Shown here: positions 18,578-26,971 of the stretch, piece by piece
How the letters are laid out: each line of letters starts with the position of its first letter
Position numbering within the stretch: position 1 is the first letter of the stretch
Assembly (NCBI GenBank): GCA_013112535.1
Contig: JABFGI010000002.1
Coordinates: 248,001-312,000 of the forward strand
Direction of reading: 5' to 3'
Length of the DNA stretch: 64,000 nucleotides
Origin: Pseudomonadota bacterium
GTDB lineage: Bacteria > Pseudomonadota > Gammaproteobacteria > Eutrophobiales > Eutrophobiaceae
The notes under the pieces: model-generated
Told to the model about the DNA's origin: nothing
Database searches by the model: none
What the model saw: only the letters and a program-made list of their open reading frames with translations
Position numbers and translations under genes: made by a program

Positions 18578-19792
18578 ATGAGCACGAAGGACATTAATAA
18601 AGTAGTTTTGGCCTATTCTGGAGGCCTCGATACCTCAGTCATTTTGACCTGGCTTAGAGATACTTACGATTGTGAAGTTGTTACATTTACCGCAGATCTG
18701 GGTCAGGGTGAGGAAGTTGAACCTGCGCGCGCCAAAGCCGAGAAAATGGGCGTTAAAGAAATATATATTGAAGATCTGAAAGAAGAATATGTACGTGATT
18801 ATGTATTCCCGATGTTTCGTGCCAACACAATCTATGAAGGCGAATACCTACTAGGGACATCGATTGCCCGTCCTTTAATTGCAAAACGCCTGGTTGAAAT
18901 TGCCAATGAAACCGGTGCCGATGCCGTATCTCATGGTGCTACCGGTAAAGGTAATGATCAGGTTAGATTTGAGTTAGGAGCTTATGCGCTTGATCCAAAT
19001 ATACATATTATTGCACCCTGGCGAGAATGGGATTTAACTTCACGCGAAAAATTACTATCGTATGCCGAACAACAGGGCATTCCAGTTGAAGCTAAACGAA
19101 AAGGAGCATCGCCCTATTCGATGGATGCTAACCTGTTACATATTTCTTATGAAGGTGGTGAACTGGAAGATCCATGGTGCGAACCTGAAGAAGCAATGTG
19201 GCGCTGGACAGTTGCACCGGAAAAAGCACCGGATGAAGCAGAATATATCGAGCTTGAATTCAAATCAGGTGATCCGGTTGCTTTAAATGGTAAAAGATTA
19301 TCTGCTGCAGAAATGCTGGAAAGTTTAAACAAGCTGGGTGGCAAGCATGGCATTGGCCGTGATGACATAGTTGAAAATCGTTATGTCGGCATGAAGTCAC
19401 GCGGCTGTTATGAAACTCCAGGAGGAACTATTCTTCTTAAAGCACACCGTGCCATGGAATCATTAACACTTGATCGTGAAGCCACACACTTAAAAGATGA
19501 ACTTATGCCGAAATATGCCAAGCTAATCTATAACGGCTATTGGTGGAGTCCGGAAAGAAAAGCACTACAAGCACTTATCGATAATACGCAAACATCGGTA
19601 AATGGACTTGTTAGACTTAAGCTTTTTAAAGGCAATACTTATGTTGTTGGCAGAAAGTCTGATTCAGATAGTTTGTTCGACGAAACAATCGCAACCTTCG
19701 AAGATGATGCCGGGGCATACAATCAAAAAGATGCCGAAGGTTTTATTAAACTCAATGCGCTTCGTTTAAGAATACAAGCCAGAAAAAAGTAA
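18578..19792 (+). CDS. argG: Argininosuccinate synthase
   Basis: This 404-residue enzyme joins citrulline and aspartate with ATP in arginine biosynthesis. The N-terminal PP-loop is [15 protein letters not shown] at residues 12-26. Further conserved blocks are [23 protein letters not shown] and [14 protein letters not shown]. The length is standard for the shorter bacterial type. It has its own RBS region about 60 bp behind the esterase gene and is closed by a clear terminator. No ARG box could be identified with confidence upstream. Confidence 0.97.
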   Translation: MSTKDINKVVLAYSGGLDTSVILTWLRDTYDCEVVTFTADLGQGEEVEPARAKAEKMGVKEIYIEDLKEEYVRDYVFPMFRANTIYEGEYLLGTSIARPLIAKRLVEIANETGADAVSHGATGKGNDQVRFELGAYALDPNIHIIAPWREWDLTSREKLLSYAEQQGIPVEAKRKGASPYSMDANLLHISYEGGELEDPWCEPEEAMWRWTVAPEKAPDEAEYIELEFKSGDPVALNGKRLSAAEMLESLNKLGGKHGIGRDDIVENRYVGMKSRGCYETPGGTILLKAHRAMESLTLDREATHLKDELMPKYAKLIYNGYWWSPERKALQALIDNTQTSVNGLVRLKLFKGNTYVVGRKSDSDSLFDETIATFEDDAGAYNQKDAEGFIKLNALRLRIQARKK

Positions 19793-19819
19793 CAACGCTA
19801 TAAACATTTAAAATAATGA

Positions 19820-19855
19820 TACCTCTATCCAGTAATAGATAGAGGTACTATTTTT
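19820..19855 (+). terminator. Intrinsic terminator of argG
   Basis: TACCTCTATC (19820-19829) pairs perfectly with GATAGAGGTA (19838-19847) over an eight-base loop. A T-rich run (CTATTTTTC) follows, about 30 bp after the argG stop codon. Confidence 0.85.
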
Positions 19856-19958
19856 CTTGATCACATCTAAAAGAACACAAACTGTATCAATATTGAGACA
19901 GTTCTATTCCTTAACTCATTAACTTTGATTCTATACTGATTATTCTGTTCTATACTTT

Positions 19959-19978
19959 TATGTGACTTCATTCACATA
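19959..19978. promoter_or_regulatory. CRP/Vfr-type site, distal
   Basis: The sequence is TATGTGACTTCATTCACATA, a perfect TGTGA-N6-TCACA palindrome (19961-19976) extended by TA on each side. It lies in the 313-bp gap before the PAS-GGDEF-EAL gene. Its centre is 42 bp upstream of the second site. Recognition by a cAMP receptor protein is inferred from the motif. Confidence 0.65.
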
Positions 19979-20002
19979 GAAAATTGATTTCATGCATTGC
20001 AC

Positions 20003-20018
20003 TGTGAACACAGTCACA
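20003..20018. promoter_or_regulatory. CRP/Vfr-type site, proximal
   Basis: TGTGAACACAGTCACA is a second exact TGTGA-N6-TCACA match, centred at 20010.5. That is 42 bp (four helical turns) from the distal site. If transcription starts at 20052, as the TATATT at 20040-20045 would imply, this site sits at -41.5, the class II activator position. Confidence 0.65.
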
Positions 20019-20039
20019 ACCTGTTTTTGTATAAACAAC

Positions 20040-20045
20040 TATATT
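20040..20045 (+). promoter_or_regulatory. Possible -10 hexamer of the CRP-linked promoter
   Basis: TATATT matches the sigma-70 -10 consensus in five of six positions, and no -35 hexamer is obvious, as expected for a class II CRP promoter. An overlapping alternative, TATAAA at 20030-20035, would place the proximal CRP site at about -31.5, which is not a usual activating position. The choice is inference from geometry. Confidence 0.35.
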
Positions 20046-20105
20046 CTTATCTATATTAAGTATTTACAAAGAAATTATAAAATACGGTAAAAGAGGAATA
20101 GTGAC

Positions 20106-22547
20106 GTGGCAACGGCAGATATGTATACAGAAAATATAAAGACAAAAACATCTACTGGAACCCTGGATGTTAATTATCCAGATCAATCCATAAAAAAAAC
20201 TATTGTTGAAAACAATCAGGATCTGAACTACTTATATAAACAGGCTCCGGCTGGAATTATATTAACTATCATTTCTGCATTACTGGTAAGCTGGTTTGTA
20301 TTACCGTCTGTACCTGATTACATTTATGTTCCGTGGCTTGCCTTTATCGTACTTACTGCATTCACGCATACTCTGATTATAAAAGAATTTAGCAAGAACA
20401 AAAACACATTACATGTTAACAATCAATGGGCGGTTTATCATACGATAATGGTTGGCACAACTGGTCTTGCTTTTAGCATTGGCTACATACTGTTTCTTCC
20501 TTTACTAAGTACTTTTTCACAAATTATCTTATTATTGATATTGGCGACGCTAGCCGTCGCTTTTTTGCCTATTCTTTCTGTCTTTTTACCAGCATATATT
20601 ATTTATATTTCTGCTTTTATATTTCCTATTGTTTTCTGGATATACAACTTACCACCGGATAAAGCCTATCCCATAGCCACATTGCTAGCCATTACTTACT
20701 GCATGCTAATTGTAATATCCAGTTATTACTCGAAGGCGTTACTTGAGGCATTTGGTCTGGCGGGTGAAGTAAGCGGTCAAGTGAAATATCTTTATGAAAT
20801 TATCGACAAAACAAAAACATTAAATGTGAATCTTAAGAAGGATATTTACGAGTACATTAAAAAGAATAATTCAGTTTCAAAAGAAAAAGAACAAGCTGAA
20901 ATCACATTACAAGCGATAGGTGAAGGCGTAATTTCTACAGATCAGTTGGGTAGAATAAACTATATAAACCCTGTTGCTGAAATTTATACCGGCTGGGAAT
21001 TAAAAGATGCTAAAGGCATGTATTTATCCAGCATTTTAAATCTTGTTGACGAAACAACGCATATAAAGTTACCTAATCCTGTTGAGCAATGTCTTGAAAA
21101 AAATATAACTGTAAATAGTTCAGATGCAACAAGACTAATAAGACGAGATGGGCTGGAATATGCCATTGAGTACAGCACCACACCTGTAATGGAAGGTAAA
21201 ATCGCTTCTGGTTCTGTCATGATATTTCGAGACGTTACAGAAAAACGTACAATGCAAAAAACACTTGACTGGCAAGCAAAACATGACTCTCTTACTGGTC
21301 TTATTAATCGCAGGGAATTTGATAGCCGATTAAATAAAATAATTTCCAGTACAAGTAATTCTGAACGAGAACATGCACTATGTTTTATTGACCTTGATAG
21401 ATTTAAAATAATTAATGATAGCTGCGGACATCAGGCAGGTGATGAATTATTAAAGAAAATTTCTGCTCGATTAAAAAAAATAGCCCGAGATACTGACACT
21501 ATTGCAAGATTAGGTGGCGATGAATTTGCTGTATTAATGTATAGCTGCAATATTGATAAAGCCAGATTAATAGCAGAAATATTTAAAGAAGAAGCCTTTA
21601 ATGTAAAATTTGACTGGCACGGAAAGCATTTTTCAATCACTGCCAGCATAGGTATTGTCCCCTTAAATGAATCAACTGAATCATTAACCGAATTACAAAG
21701 AGTAGCTGATCTTGTTTGTTACAAAGCCAAAGATGCAGGTGGTAATAGAATAGAAGTTTATGAGGAAGGTAAAACAGAACAACAAAAACACAGTGGCGAA
21801 TTAAAAATCCTTGAAGAATTACAGGATAATCTGGAAAAAGAAAAATTTAAAATCTACACTCAACAGATCCAGCCACTTGACTCTTTAAATGACACTATAT
21901 TTCATGAAGTACTTTTGAGAATGAATAATTCTGAAGGCGAGTTATTAGCTGCAAATAATTTTTTACATACCGCAGAAAATTACCATATGCTTTCTGCCAT
22001 AGATGACTGGGTGTTGAAAGTGATTATGGAATTAATTGCCTACGGTAGCCCGTTATTTAATAAAGCACATATTATAAGCATAAATATTTCACAACAATCT
22101 ATATTTAACGAAAATTTTATCAAGCATGCGGTTAATATGTTTGATGAATATAATATTCCTGCAGGAAATATATGCTTTGAAATTAATCAATGCCAATTTG
22201 ATGGTTCAATGGATACTTTTAAACGTTTTGTTACTTTAATAAAACGACAGGGATGTAAAATCGCATTAGATAATTTCAACTATAATCCAGGAAGCATTAA
22301 TTTAATAAAACAGTTAGACGTTAATTTTATAAAAATTGATGCAAGGGAATTCGGCGATATTAACGATAGTAAAAATTATAACTACCAGTTACTAGAATCA
22401 GTTAATGGCATAAATCATTTAGTTGGAGCTCAAACGATCATTAAATGCATAGATAACCCGGATATTATTGATTCTCTATTCGAGATCGGTACAGATTATA
22501 TTCAAGGTTATTCTGTTGAGGCGCCGCAAGCTTTAAACAATAATTAA
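20106..22547 (+). CDS. Membrane PAS-GGDEF-EAL c-di-GMP protein with degenerate EAL
   Basis: This 813-residue protein is a predicted diguanylate cyclase. After a hydrophilic start, the region from about 47 to 205 carries six hydrophobic helices. A PAS domain follows (about 265-375, EGVISTDQLGRINYINP), then a GGDEF domain (about 385-550) with intact RLGGDEFAVLM and the substrate block FIDLDRFKIINDSCGHQAGD. The C-terminal EAL-like domain (about 565-810) is altered at catalytic positions: EVLLRM replaces EAL, INISQQ replaces the NLS block, and ALDNFNYN replaces DDFG. It is therefore probably not an active phosphodiesterase. The start is GTG at 20106 behind AAAGAGGA. Two CRP-type sites precede the gene. 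It ends 4 bp into the convergent antiporter gene. Confidence 0.9.
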   Translation: MATADMYTENIKTKTSTGTLDVNYPDQSIKKTIVENNQDLNYLYKQAPAGIILTIISALLVSWFVLPSVPDYIYVPWLAFIVLTAFTHTLIIKEFSKNKNTLHVNNQWAVYHTIMVGTTGLAFSIGYILFLPLLSTFSQIILLLILATLAVAFLPILSVFLPAYIIYISAFIFPIVFWIYNLPPDKAYPIATLLAITYCMLIVISSYYSKALLEAFGLAGEVSGQVKYLYEIIDKTKTLNVNLKKDIYEYIKKNNSVSKEKEQAEITLQAIGEGVISTDQLGRINYINPVAEIYTGWELKDAKGMYLSSILNLVDETTHIKLPNPVEQCLEKNITVNSSDATRLIRRDGLEYAIEYSTTPVMEGKIASGSVMIFRDVTEKRTMQKTLDWQAKHDSLTGLINRREFDSRLNKIISSTSNSEREHALCFIDLDRFKIINDSCGHQAGDELLKKISARLKKIARDTDTIARLGGDEFAVLMYSCNIDKARLIAEIFKEEAFNVKFDWHGKHFSITASIGIVPLNESTESLTELQRVADLVCYKAKDAGGNRIEVYEEGKTEQQKHSGELKILEELQDNLEKEKFKIYTQQIQPLDSLNDTIFHEVLLRMNNSEGELLAANNFLHTAENYHMLSAIDDWVLKVIMELIAYGSPLFNKAHIISINISQQSIFNENFIKHAVNMFDEYNIPAGNICFEINQCQFDGSMDTFKRFVTLIKRQGCKIALDNFNYNPGSINLIKQLDVNFIKIDAREFGDINDSKNYNYQLLESVNGINHLVGAQTIIKCIDNPDIIDSLFEIGTDYIQGYSVEAPQALNNN

Positions 22548-23758
22548 TCCTGTTTTCTCAAAAGTATAGGCAAGGTTAACGTCTGAAAAACCAGGGTAAA
22601 TATGACGACACCATAAGCAATCGACTGGATTGTGTACCAATAATCCAGTGTCAATGGTAATGATAACGCTAATGCTAATGTAACAGTACCTCTTACACCA
22701 CCCCAAACTAATATTGTTTGTTGTTTCAGGGAAATACTCTGAATACCAGGCATTAATGATAAAAAAGGAAATGTACCAAATATAATAACAACTCGGGAAA
22801 ATATGACTGCAACTATACCAATAAGAATAGCGAGCCATTGATCAACAAACATACTTAAGGTAATGGTGATTCCCGCTAACAGAAAAATTATCGATTCCGC
22901 CATTTTGGCAAGTAATAACCATAATTGACTAATAAAACTTTTTTCTGAAAAATATTCCTGGAGCAACGAACCTAAAGTTATTCCACAACTTAGAACGGCA
23001 ATAACACCTGAAAAATGGAAAACATCTTCTGATAATATAAAACTGGAATATGCGGAAAAAATACTGACCATTGCTGTCGATTGATTGTTACCCAAATATT
23101 TAATTGCTATTGTTGCTATAAAACCTATAAAAATACCTACTAGTAAGCCACCGAAAAATACTTCTATAAATCGCACTAGCATCATAACCCAACTAGTTGT
23201 TTCCTGACTTTGAGTAGCAAGACTTATAAGTATGCTAAATAATACGATTGCAGTTGCATCATTAAACAAACTCTCCCCTTGTAACAGTATTCGTAAACGT
23301 TCTGGTGCATTATCCCGCTTTAATAGGGAAATAACTGAAGCGGGATCGGTTGCCGAGAGTAATGCACCTGTAATCAGTGCGGCTATCAATGGAAAACCTG
23401 CTGCATGATTTATACCCTGATAAAGACCTGTTGCAGTAACAAATGTAGATAAAATCATCAATGGCAATGCCATTATTAAGATGGGTACAAGGTTTTTAAA
23501 AAGCAACTTAAAATTTATATCTATAGCAGCTTGAAAGATAAGAACAGGTAGAATGATATAGGAAATAATTATTTTAAAATTATCCCAACGAATGCCTGTA
23601 TCAACACCAAATAGACTAATAGATATTTCTGAACCAATAAATCCAATCAATACCAGTACGATACTGATTGGCATACGAATTTTATGCACCAATGGTTCAA
23701 TTAGAATTGATAGAAGTAATAGAACGATGATTAATAGAAAGGAATTACTGGATAACAT
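22544..23758 (-). CDS. CPA1-type cation/proton antiporter
   Basis: This 404-residue, strongly hydrophobic protein has about 12 predicted helices. It carries the CPA1 signatures ALLSATDPASVISLL and LQGESLFNDATAIVLF, with the acidic residues of the ion-binding site (TDP and ND), and VWGGVRGTVTLALALSLP near the C-terminus. It most likely exchanges Na+ or K+ for H+ across the inner membrane. It has no long cytoplasmic C-terminal tail. It lies 75 bp behind the DoxX gene on the same strand, so it may be read through from the HvfABCX operon, but a functional link is unproven. Confidence 0.88.
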   Translation of the reverse strand: MLSSNSFLLIIVLLLLSILIEPLVHKIRMPISIVLVLIGFIGSEISISLFGVDTGIRWDNFKIIISYIILPVLIFQAAIDINFKLLFKNLVPILIMALPLMILSTFVTATGLYQGINHAAGFPLIAALITGALLSATDPASVISLLKRDNAPERLRILLQGESLFNDATAIVLFSILISLATQSQETTSWVMMLVRFIEVFFGGLLVGIFIGFIATIAIKYLGNNQSTAMVSIFSAYSSFILSEDVFHFSGVIAVLSCGITLGSLLQEYFSEKSFISQLWLLLAKMAESIIFLLAGITITLSMFVDQWLAILIGIVAVIFSRVVIIFGTFPFLSLMPGIQSISLKQQTILVWGGVRGTVTLALALSLPLTLDYWYTIQSIAYGVVIFTLVFQTLTLPILLRKQD

Positions 23759-23833
23759 ATAAAACCTTTACATAGATATAATAAATTTATGTTACTAAAG
23801 AAAAAGTAACACTTTTTTGCTTAATAAATCATT

Positions 23834-24439
23834 CTATTGTCTGAATTTTTTAGCTATCCAGTAATCTGCGCTGACATACTTGCCACCACCAATAACTAAT
23901 ATTGCAAGCAACATAATAAAATAAGTTGCAGAAAACTCGATACCATTATTTAAAATAACGATCGAACCATTTTCTGTTAACCAGCTATAGTCGCCATGCT
24001 CTTTTAAAATATCTTTTGCACGATCTAGACGATCTATCGCAGCCATTGTTCTTTCAGTAGCAAAAAAACCGGATCCTTCAGCTATAGCCAGCCATCCATT
24101 TTCTAAATGAACTGTCACCGCTGCTACAACCATTGTGGCCATAAGTGGTATTGATATCCAGCGCACACCTAATCCGAAAAATAATAATATGGCACCACCA
24201 GCCTCCGTTATTGATGCTATCCACGCCATTAATGCTGGAAACGGTAAGCCAAGACCCCATTCTGGATTACCGAACCATTCAATCGTGCTGTCGATTGAAC
24301 TTATTTTTTTTGAACCGGCAATCCAGAAAACAGGAACCAGATAAAGTCTTAATAACAGTGATCCGGTAAAACCAACTGCTTCTATAAATTTGTCGAGCAG
24401 ATCCTGAGTCCAGTTCATTAAAGCAATTACTGCCTGCAT
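23834..24439 (-). CDS. hvfX: DoxX-family protein, HvfX-like RiPP-associated membrane protein
   Basis: This 201-residue inner-membrane protein of the DoxX fold has about four helices. Conserved positions include LLLRLYLVPVFWIAGSKKI, a WFG...GLGLPFP loop and ITEAGGAILLFFGLG. Between helices three and four there is a hydrophilic insert of about 60 residues, as in DoxX proteins that accompany MNIO-type RiPP loci. In those loci this member is thought to act in membrane-linked copper or maturation functions. It lies 20 bp behind hvfC. The specific HvfX role is inferred from context. Confidence 0.82.
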   Translation of the reverse strand: MQAVIALMNWTQDLLDKFIEAVGFTGSLLLRLYLVPVFWIAGSKKISSIDSTIEWFGNPEWGLGLPFPALMAWIASITEAGGAILLFFGLGVRWISIPLMATMVVAAVTVHLENGWLAIAEGSGFFATERTMAAIDRLDRAKDILKEHGDYSWLTENGSIVILNNGIEFSATYFIMLLAILVIGGGKYVSADYWIAKKFRQ

Positions 24440-24459
24440 ACAAATTCTCCTGAGTAAAG

Positions 24460-25242
24460 TTAATCCAATATGCCAAGTAAAATATTTTTTTCATGCATAT
24501 CTTGCATGATTGCCAGGCCACCATTAATTACAACGTCAGGTTGCGGATGTTTTAATTCATCGGCTATAGAACCGAGTAATTCTTTACCGGTTTTATCAGT
24601 ATTGTTCTGAATTTTCTCAATTAATCTTGCAGAAACGGTATTTAGAACCATAAAACCAACATCATCATTTATTTTCCTATAGACAATGATATAGGTGGCT
24701 TCTTCCGGTTTTTCAGTCGGCAAATAATCAGGACTGATTTGATGAACAGGCCAATGATAAACAAACGGCTGAGCTAATTGACTCAATACTGGAATTCCCT
24801 GGAGAAGGTCTCCCGTTGTATTTATACCGGTAAAATCGATTTCACGAGGATCCATTGCAACGGATGTTTCAATCCATTCATAATGTGCTAGCTCAAAGAT
24901 AAAAGGAAAATCTCCAGACTGTTTTATTCGTTCATGTTGAAGATAATGTAAAAACTCTTGCGGCATTTTTGGAAATAACGGTGTATGTGCCTGATGATTT
25001 GAAACATAATCACGTAACATTTTATGCCACTGCTCATCAGGTATGATTTTTCGAAGAACAGGAAAACTGTTAGCGATAAAGCTTTCTATATTATTGTAAA
25101 CAAGATCACTATAGATTTTTATTCGTCGTTCTTCGATACCGGCTGGAGCGGGGTTATTTTTCGGATCACGCATATGCCGTGTAAAAACAGTTTGCACATC
25201 CTGAAAACTATCAGTTTTGTTGTTGTTTGATGCTTTTGTCAT
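24460..25242 (-). CDS. hvfC: HvfC/BufC-type RiPP maturation partner (DUF2063)
   Basis: This 260-residue cytoplasmic protein has the DUF2063 putative DNA-binding-like N-terminal domain (about 15-110: FTRHMRDPK, RIKIYSDLVYNNIESFIANS, LRDYVSNHQAHTPLF, ELAHYEWIE). A second alpha/beta domain runs to the C-terminus (YIIVYRKINDDVGFMVL, TGKELLGSIADEL). In characterised systems the MNIO enzyme and this protein form a complex in which the partner binds the precursor leader. The start overlaps the 3' end of hvfB by 32 bp, consistent with translational coupling and a fixed stoichiometry. Confidence 0.88.
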   Translation of the reverse strand: MTKASNNNKTDSFQDVQTVFTRHMRDPKNNPAPAGIEERRIKIYSDLVYNNIESFIANSFPVLRKIIPDEQWHKMLRDYVSNHQAHTPLFPKMPQEFLHYLQHERIKQSGDFPFIFELAHYEWIETSVAMDPREIDFTGINTTGDLLQGIPVLSQLAQPFVYHWPVHQISPDYLPTEKPEEATYIIVYRKINDDVGFMVLNTVSARLIEKIQNNTDKTGKELLGSIADELKHPQPDVVINGGLAIMQDMHEKNILLGILD

Positions 25243-26068
25243 TTTTAGAATATTTAAACTGATAATCCCTGATGATATCGACCTCTTTTAGCAATTCATG
25301 CAATGGCGGGATATTAAAATCGCGTTCCAGTAAAGTCGGAAAGACACCAAAATGGTCATAAGCTATATCAAGCAATTGCCACACAGGATCAATAACATCA
25401 GCTCCATGTGTATCAACACGCAAATCTTGCTCCTCAACAAAGTGACCTGCAATATGTGCGTAAGCGATGCGATCTCCCGGTAATGCCTTTAGAAATTTTT
25501 CCGCATCATACTTATGGTTAATACTATTTACATAAATGTTATTTATATCTATATGGAACAAACAATCTGCTTCTTCCAGAACTGCATTAACAAATTCTAT
25601 TTCCTCCATCTCTTTACCAATCTCGGCATAATAAGAGGCATTTTCCATAGCGATACGTTGACCAAGAATATCCTGAACACGTTTTATTCTTTCGACCACG
25701 TATTTGACCGCTTCTTCAGTAAATGGAATCGGCATCAAGTCATAGAGGTGTCCGTTATCAGCACAATAAGAAAGATGTTCGCTATAAAGCGATATGTTAT
25801 GTAATTCGAGAAACTGTTTAACTTTTCCAAGAAAAGCTTCGTCTAATGGTGCAGCTCCGCCTATATTTAATGACAAACCATGGCAGACTATTGGAATTTG
25901 CTCTGCTATTTTGTAAAACTGATGGCCAAATTTGCCACCGACATCTATCCAGTTCTCCGGTGCGACTTCCATAAAGTCGATTTGCGATGGGATAGACTCT
26001 GCAAGCGAACCTATAAAGGTTCGCCGCAGACCTAATCCTGCTCCCTGTACGGGATAACTATTCGACAT
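25211..26068 (-). CDS. hvfB: HvfB/BufB MNIO maturase (DUF692)
   Basis: This 285-residue multinuclear non-heme iron-dependent oxidase has a TIM-barrel fold related to xylose isomerases. It modifies cysteines of the adjacent precursor. Metal-ligand blocks are visible in order: VCHGLSLNIGG, LYSEHLSYC, AMENASYY, HIDINNIYVN, YAHIAGHF, DTHGADV and TLLERD. The N-terminal G-AGLGLRR and FMEVAPENW are typical of DUF692. It lies 23 bp behind the hvfA precursor gene and overlaps hvfC. The reaction by analogy is oxidation of Cys in EGKCG motifs to oxazolone/thioamide-type copper-binding groups; the chemistry here is inferred. Confidence 0.92.
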   Translation of the reverse strand: MSNSYPVQGAGLGLRRTFIGSLAESIPSQIDFMEVAPENWIDVGGKFGHQFYKIAEQIPIVCHGLSLNIGGAAPLDEAFLGKVKQFLELHNISLYSEHLSYCADNGHLYDLMPIPFTEEAVKYVVERIKRVQDILGQRIAMENASYYAEIGKEMEEIEFVNAVLEEADCLFHIDINNIYVNSINHKYDAEKFLKALPGDRIAYAHIAGHFVEEQDLRVDTHGADVIDPVWQLLDIAYDHFGVFPTLLERDFNIPPLHELLKEVDIIRDYQFKYSKNDKSIKQQQN

Positions 26069-26091
26069 TTAAAAAAGTAGATTAGTAATGA

Positions 26092-26412
26092 TTATTTTTT
26101 ATCGCCACATTTACCTTCGCCGCATTTACCTTCTTCCTTTTTCTTGTCACCACACTTTCCTTCACCGCATTTACCTTCTTCTTTTTTCTTGTCACCACAC
26201 TTTCCTTCACCGCATTTACCTTCTTCCTTTTTCTTGTCACCACACTTTCCTTCACCGCATTTACCTTCGGCAACTTCATAACCACCGTTAGTTAACTGGT
26301 TAGCTGCAAAAGGATTATCCGCCGCATTAACAACCGGGCTTGAAGCTAATGAAATAGCGAATGCAGTACCAAGTGCTACTGCTAAAGGGTTAAGTTTGTT
26401 ATTGTCAGACAT
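26092..26412 (-). CDS. hvfA: HvfA-type RiPP precursor with eight EGKCG motifs
   Basis: This 106-residue precursor has a Sec-type signal peptide at residues 1-30 (cleavage after VVNA), a short spacer (31-48), and a repeat region from 49 to the end. The repeat unit is EGKCGEGKCGDKKKE, present three times in full plus a 13-residue fourth copy, giving eight EGKCG motifs and eight cysteines. Apart from these there are no cysteines. The EGKCG core is that of HvfA-type precursors whose cysteines are oxidised by the MNIO enzyme to yield copper-binding peptides; export would place it in the periplasm. The RBS AGGAGA is about seven bases upstream of the ATG. It is the first gene of hvfABCX. Most described precursors have fewer motifs, to my knowledge. 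Confidence 0.92.
   Translation of the reverse strand: MSDNNKLNPLAVALGTAFAISLASSPVVNAADNPFAANQLTNGGYEVAEGKCGEGKCGDKKKEEGKCGEGKCGDKKKEEGKCGEGKCGDKKKEEGKCGEGKCGDKK
26095..26268 (-). repeat. 45-bp tandem repeats within hvfA
   Basis: Four units of 45 bp (the last shorter) encode the EGKCG pairs. The middle units are nearly identical at the DNA level, including third positions, while the 3'-most unit has diverged codons. This pattern suggests recent unit duplication by slippage or recombination. It also explains the spurious long open frames on both strands here. Confidence 0.85.
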
Positions 26413-26446
26413 CTTAAATTTCTCCTGAAGTTAAAACGAAAAATAA

Positions 26447-26461
26447 TACCCACTATGGGTA
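26447..26461. promoter_or_regulatory. Small inverted repeat in the hvfA leader
   Basis: TACCC-ACTAT-GGGTA lies about 35 bp upstream of the hvfA start codon, inside the predicted 5' untranslated region. It could be an operator or a short RNA hairpin. The stem is only five base pairs, so chance is not excluded. Confidence 0.25.
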
Positions 26462-26547
26462 GCATTCACATTAAATATTTATACAAATGTACATGTTCGA
26501 ACGTAGCATAAAGAATGAAAGCGAATAGTTACGTTCAGCACAGAGTT

Positions 26548-26575
26548 ATTGACTGGGACGAATAGTGAAAGTTCT
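26548..26575 (-). promoter_or_regulatory. Candidate ECF-type promoter of the hvf operon
   Basis: On the minus strand AGAACTT (-35, 26569-26575) is followed after 15 bases by GTCAAT (-10, 26548-26553). This resembles the RpoE-type pattern GGAACTT-N15/16-GTC. It would start transcription near 26540, about 130 bases before hvfA. The neighbouring ECF sigma gene is the obvious candidate regulator. The match is by eye. Confidence 0.4.
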
Positions 26576-26690
26576 GTGCGATTTGAAAAAAACTGCTGAT
26601 TAATCAAAAATATAGCCGCTTTTAGAATGATGCATAAAAGTCTAAAAAGGTTACAACTATTTAATAATTATTTTTCCTGATACCCATATA

Positions 26691-26960
26691 TTAGTGAGTT
26701 TTGCCAGAACTGAGAATAGCGTGAAGTATTTCGTCGGGTACTTTTCCAGTTGCTATAGCATCGGGGTTAGAAAACAGTTGCTGTCCAAGGTCTATCGCCT
26801 TTTTATAGTCCGCTATATATTTTGCGCAATTACCACACATTAATAAATGAAATCGAAAACGTATACGTGACCATAGGCTTAACTCTTTCTCAAGATAAGC
26901 CATAAGAAACTCTTCTACCTTACGGCAGCCAAGATGCTCATTTATTTCAATTTTATGCAT
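26691..26960 (-). CDS. Zinc-finger anti-sigma factor
   Basis: This 89-residue protein begins with a zf-HC2-type anti-sigma domain: a first Cys in HLGCRKVEEFLMAYLEKEL and then the ligand cluster HLLMCGNC (H-x3-C-x2-C). A short tail without a transmembrane helix follows, so it is probably a soluble cytoplasmic anti-sigma factor that could respond to metal or thiol chemistry directly. It starts 11 bp behind the sigma gene, the standard sigma/anti-sigma arrangement. It is followed by 278 bp and then hvfA. Confidence 0.85.
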   Translation of the reverse strand: MHKIEINEHLGCRKVEEFLMAYLEKELSLWSRIRFRFHLLMCGNCAKYIADYKKAIDLGQQLFSNPDAIATGKVPDEILHAILSSGKTH

Positions 26961-26971
26961 ATCTATCTACT

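Noticed and set aside
26095..26268. CRISPR-like array
   Set aside because: Repeats are contiguous without unique spacers and code for EGKCG motifs in frame with a signal peptide.
26082..26291. Long open frames on the plus strand and in the second minus frame across hvfA, with repetitive products
   Set aside because: They arise from the 45-bp repeats of hvfA lacking stops in other frames; no RBS, and the translated products are meaningless repeats.
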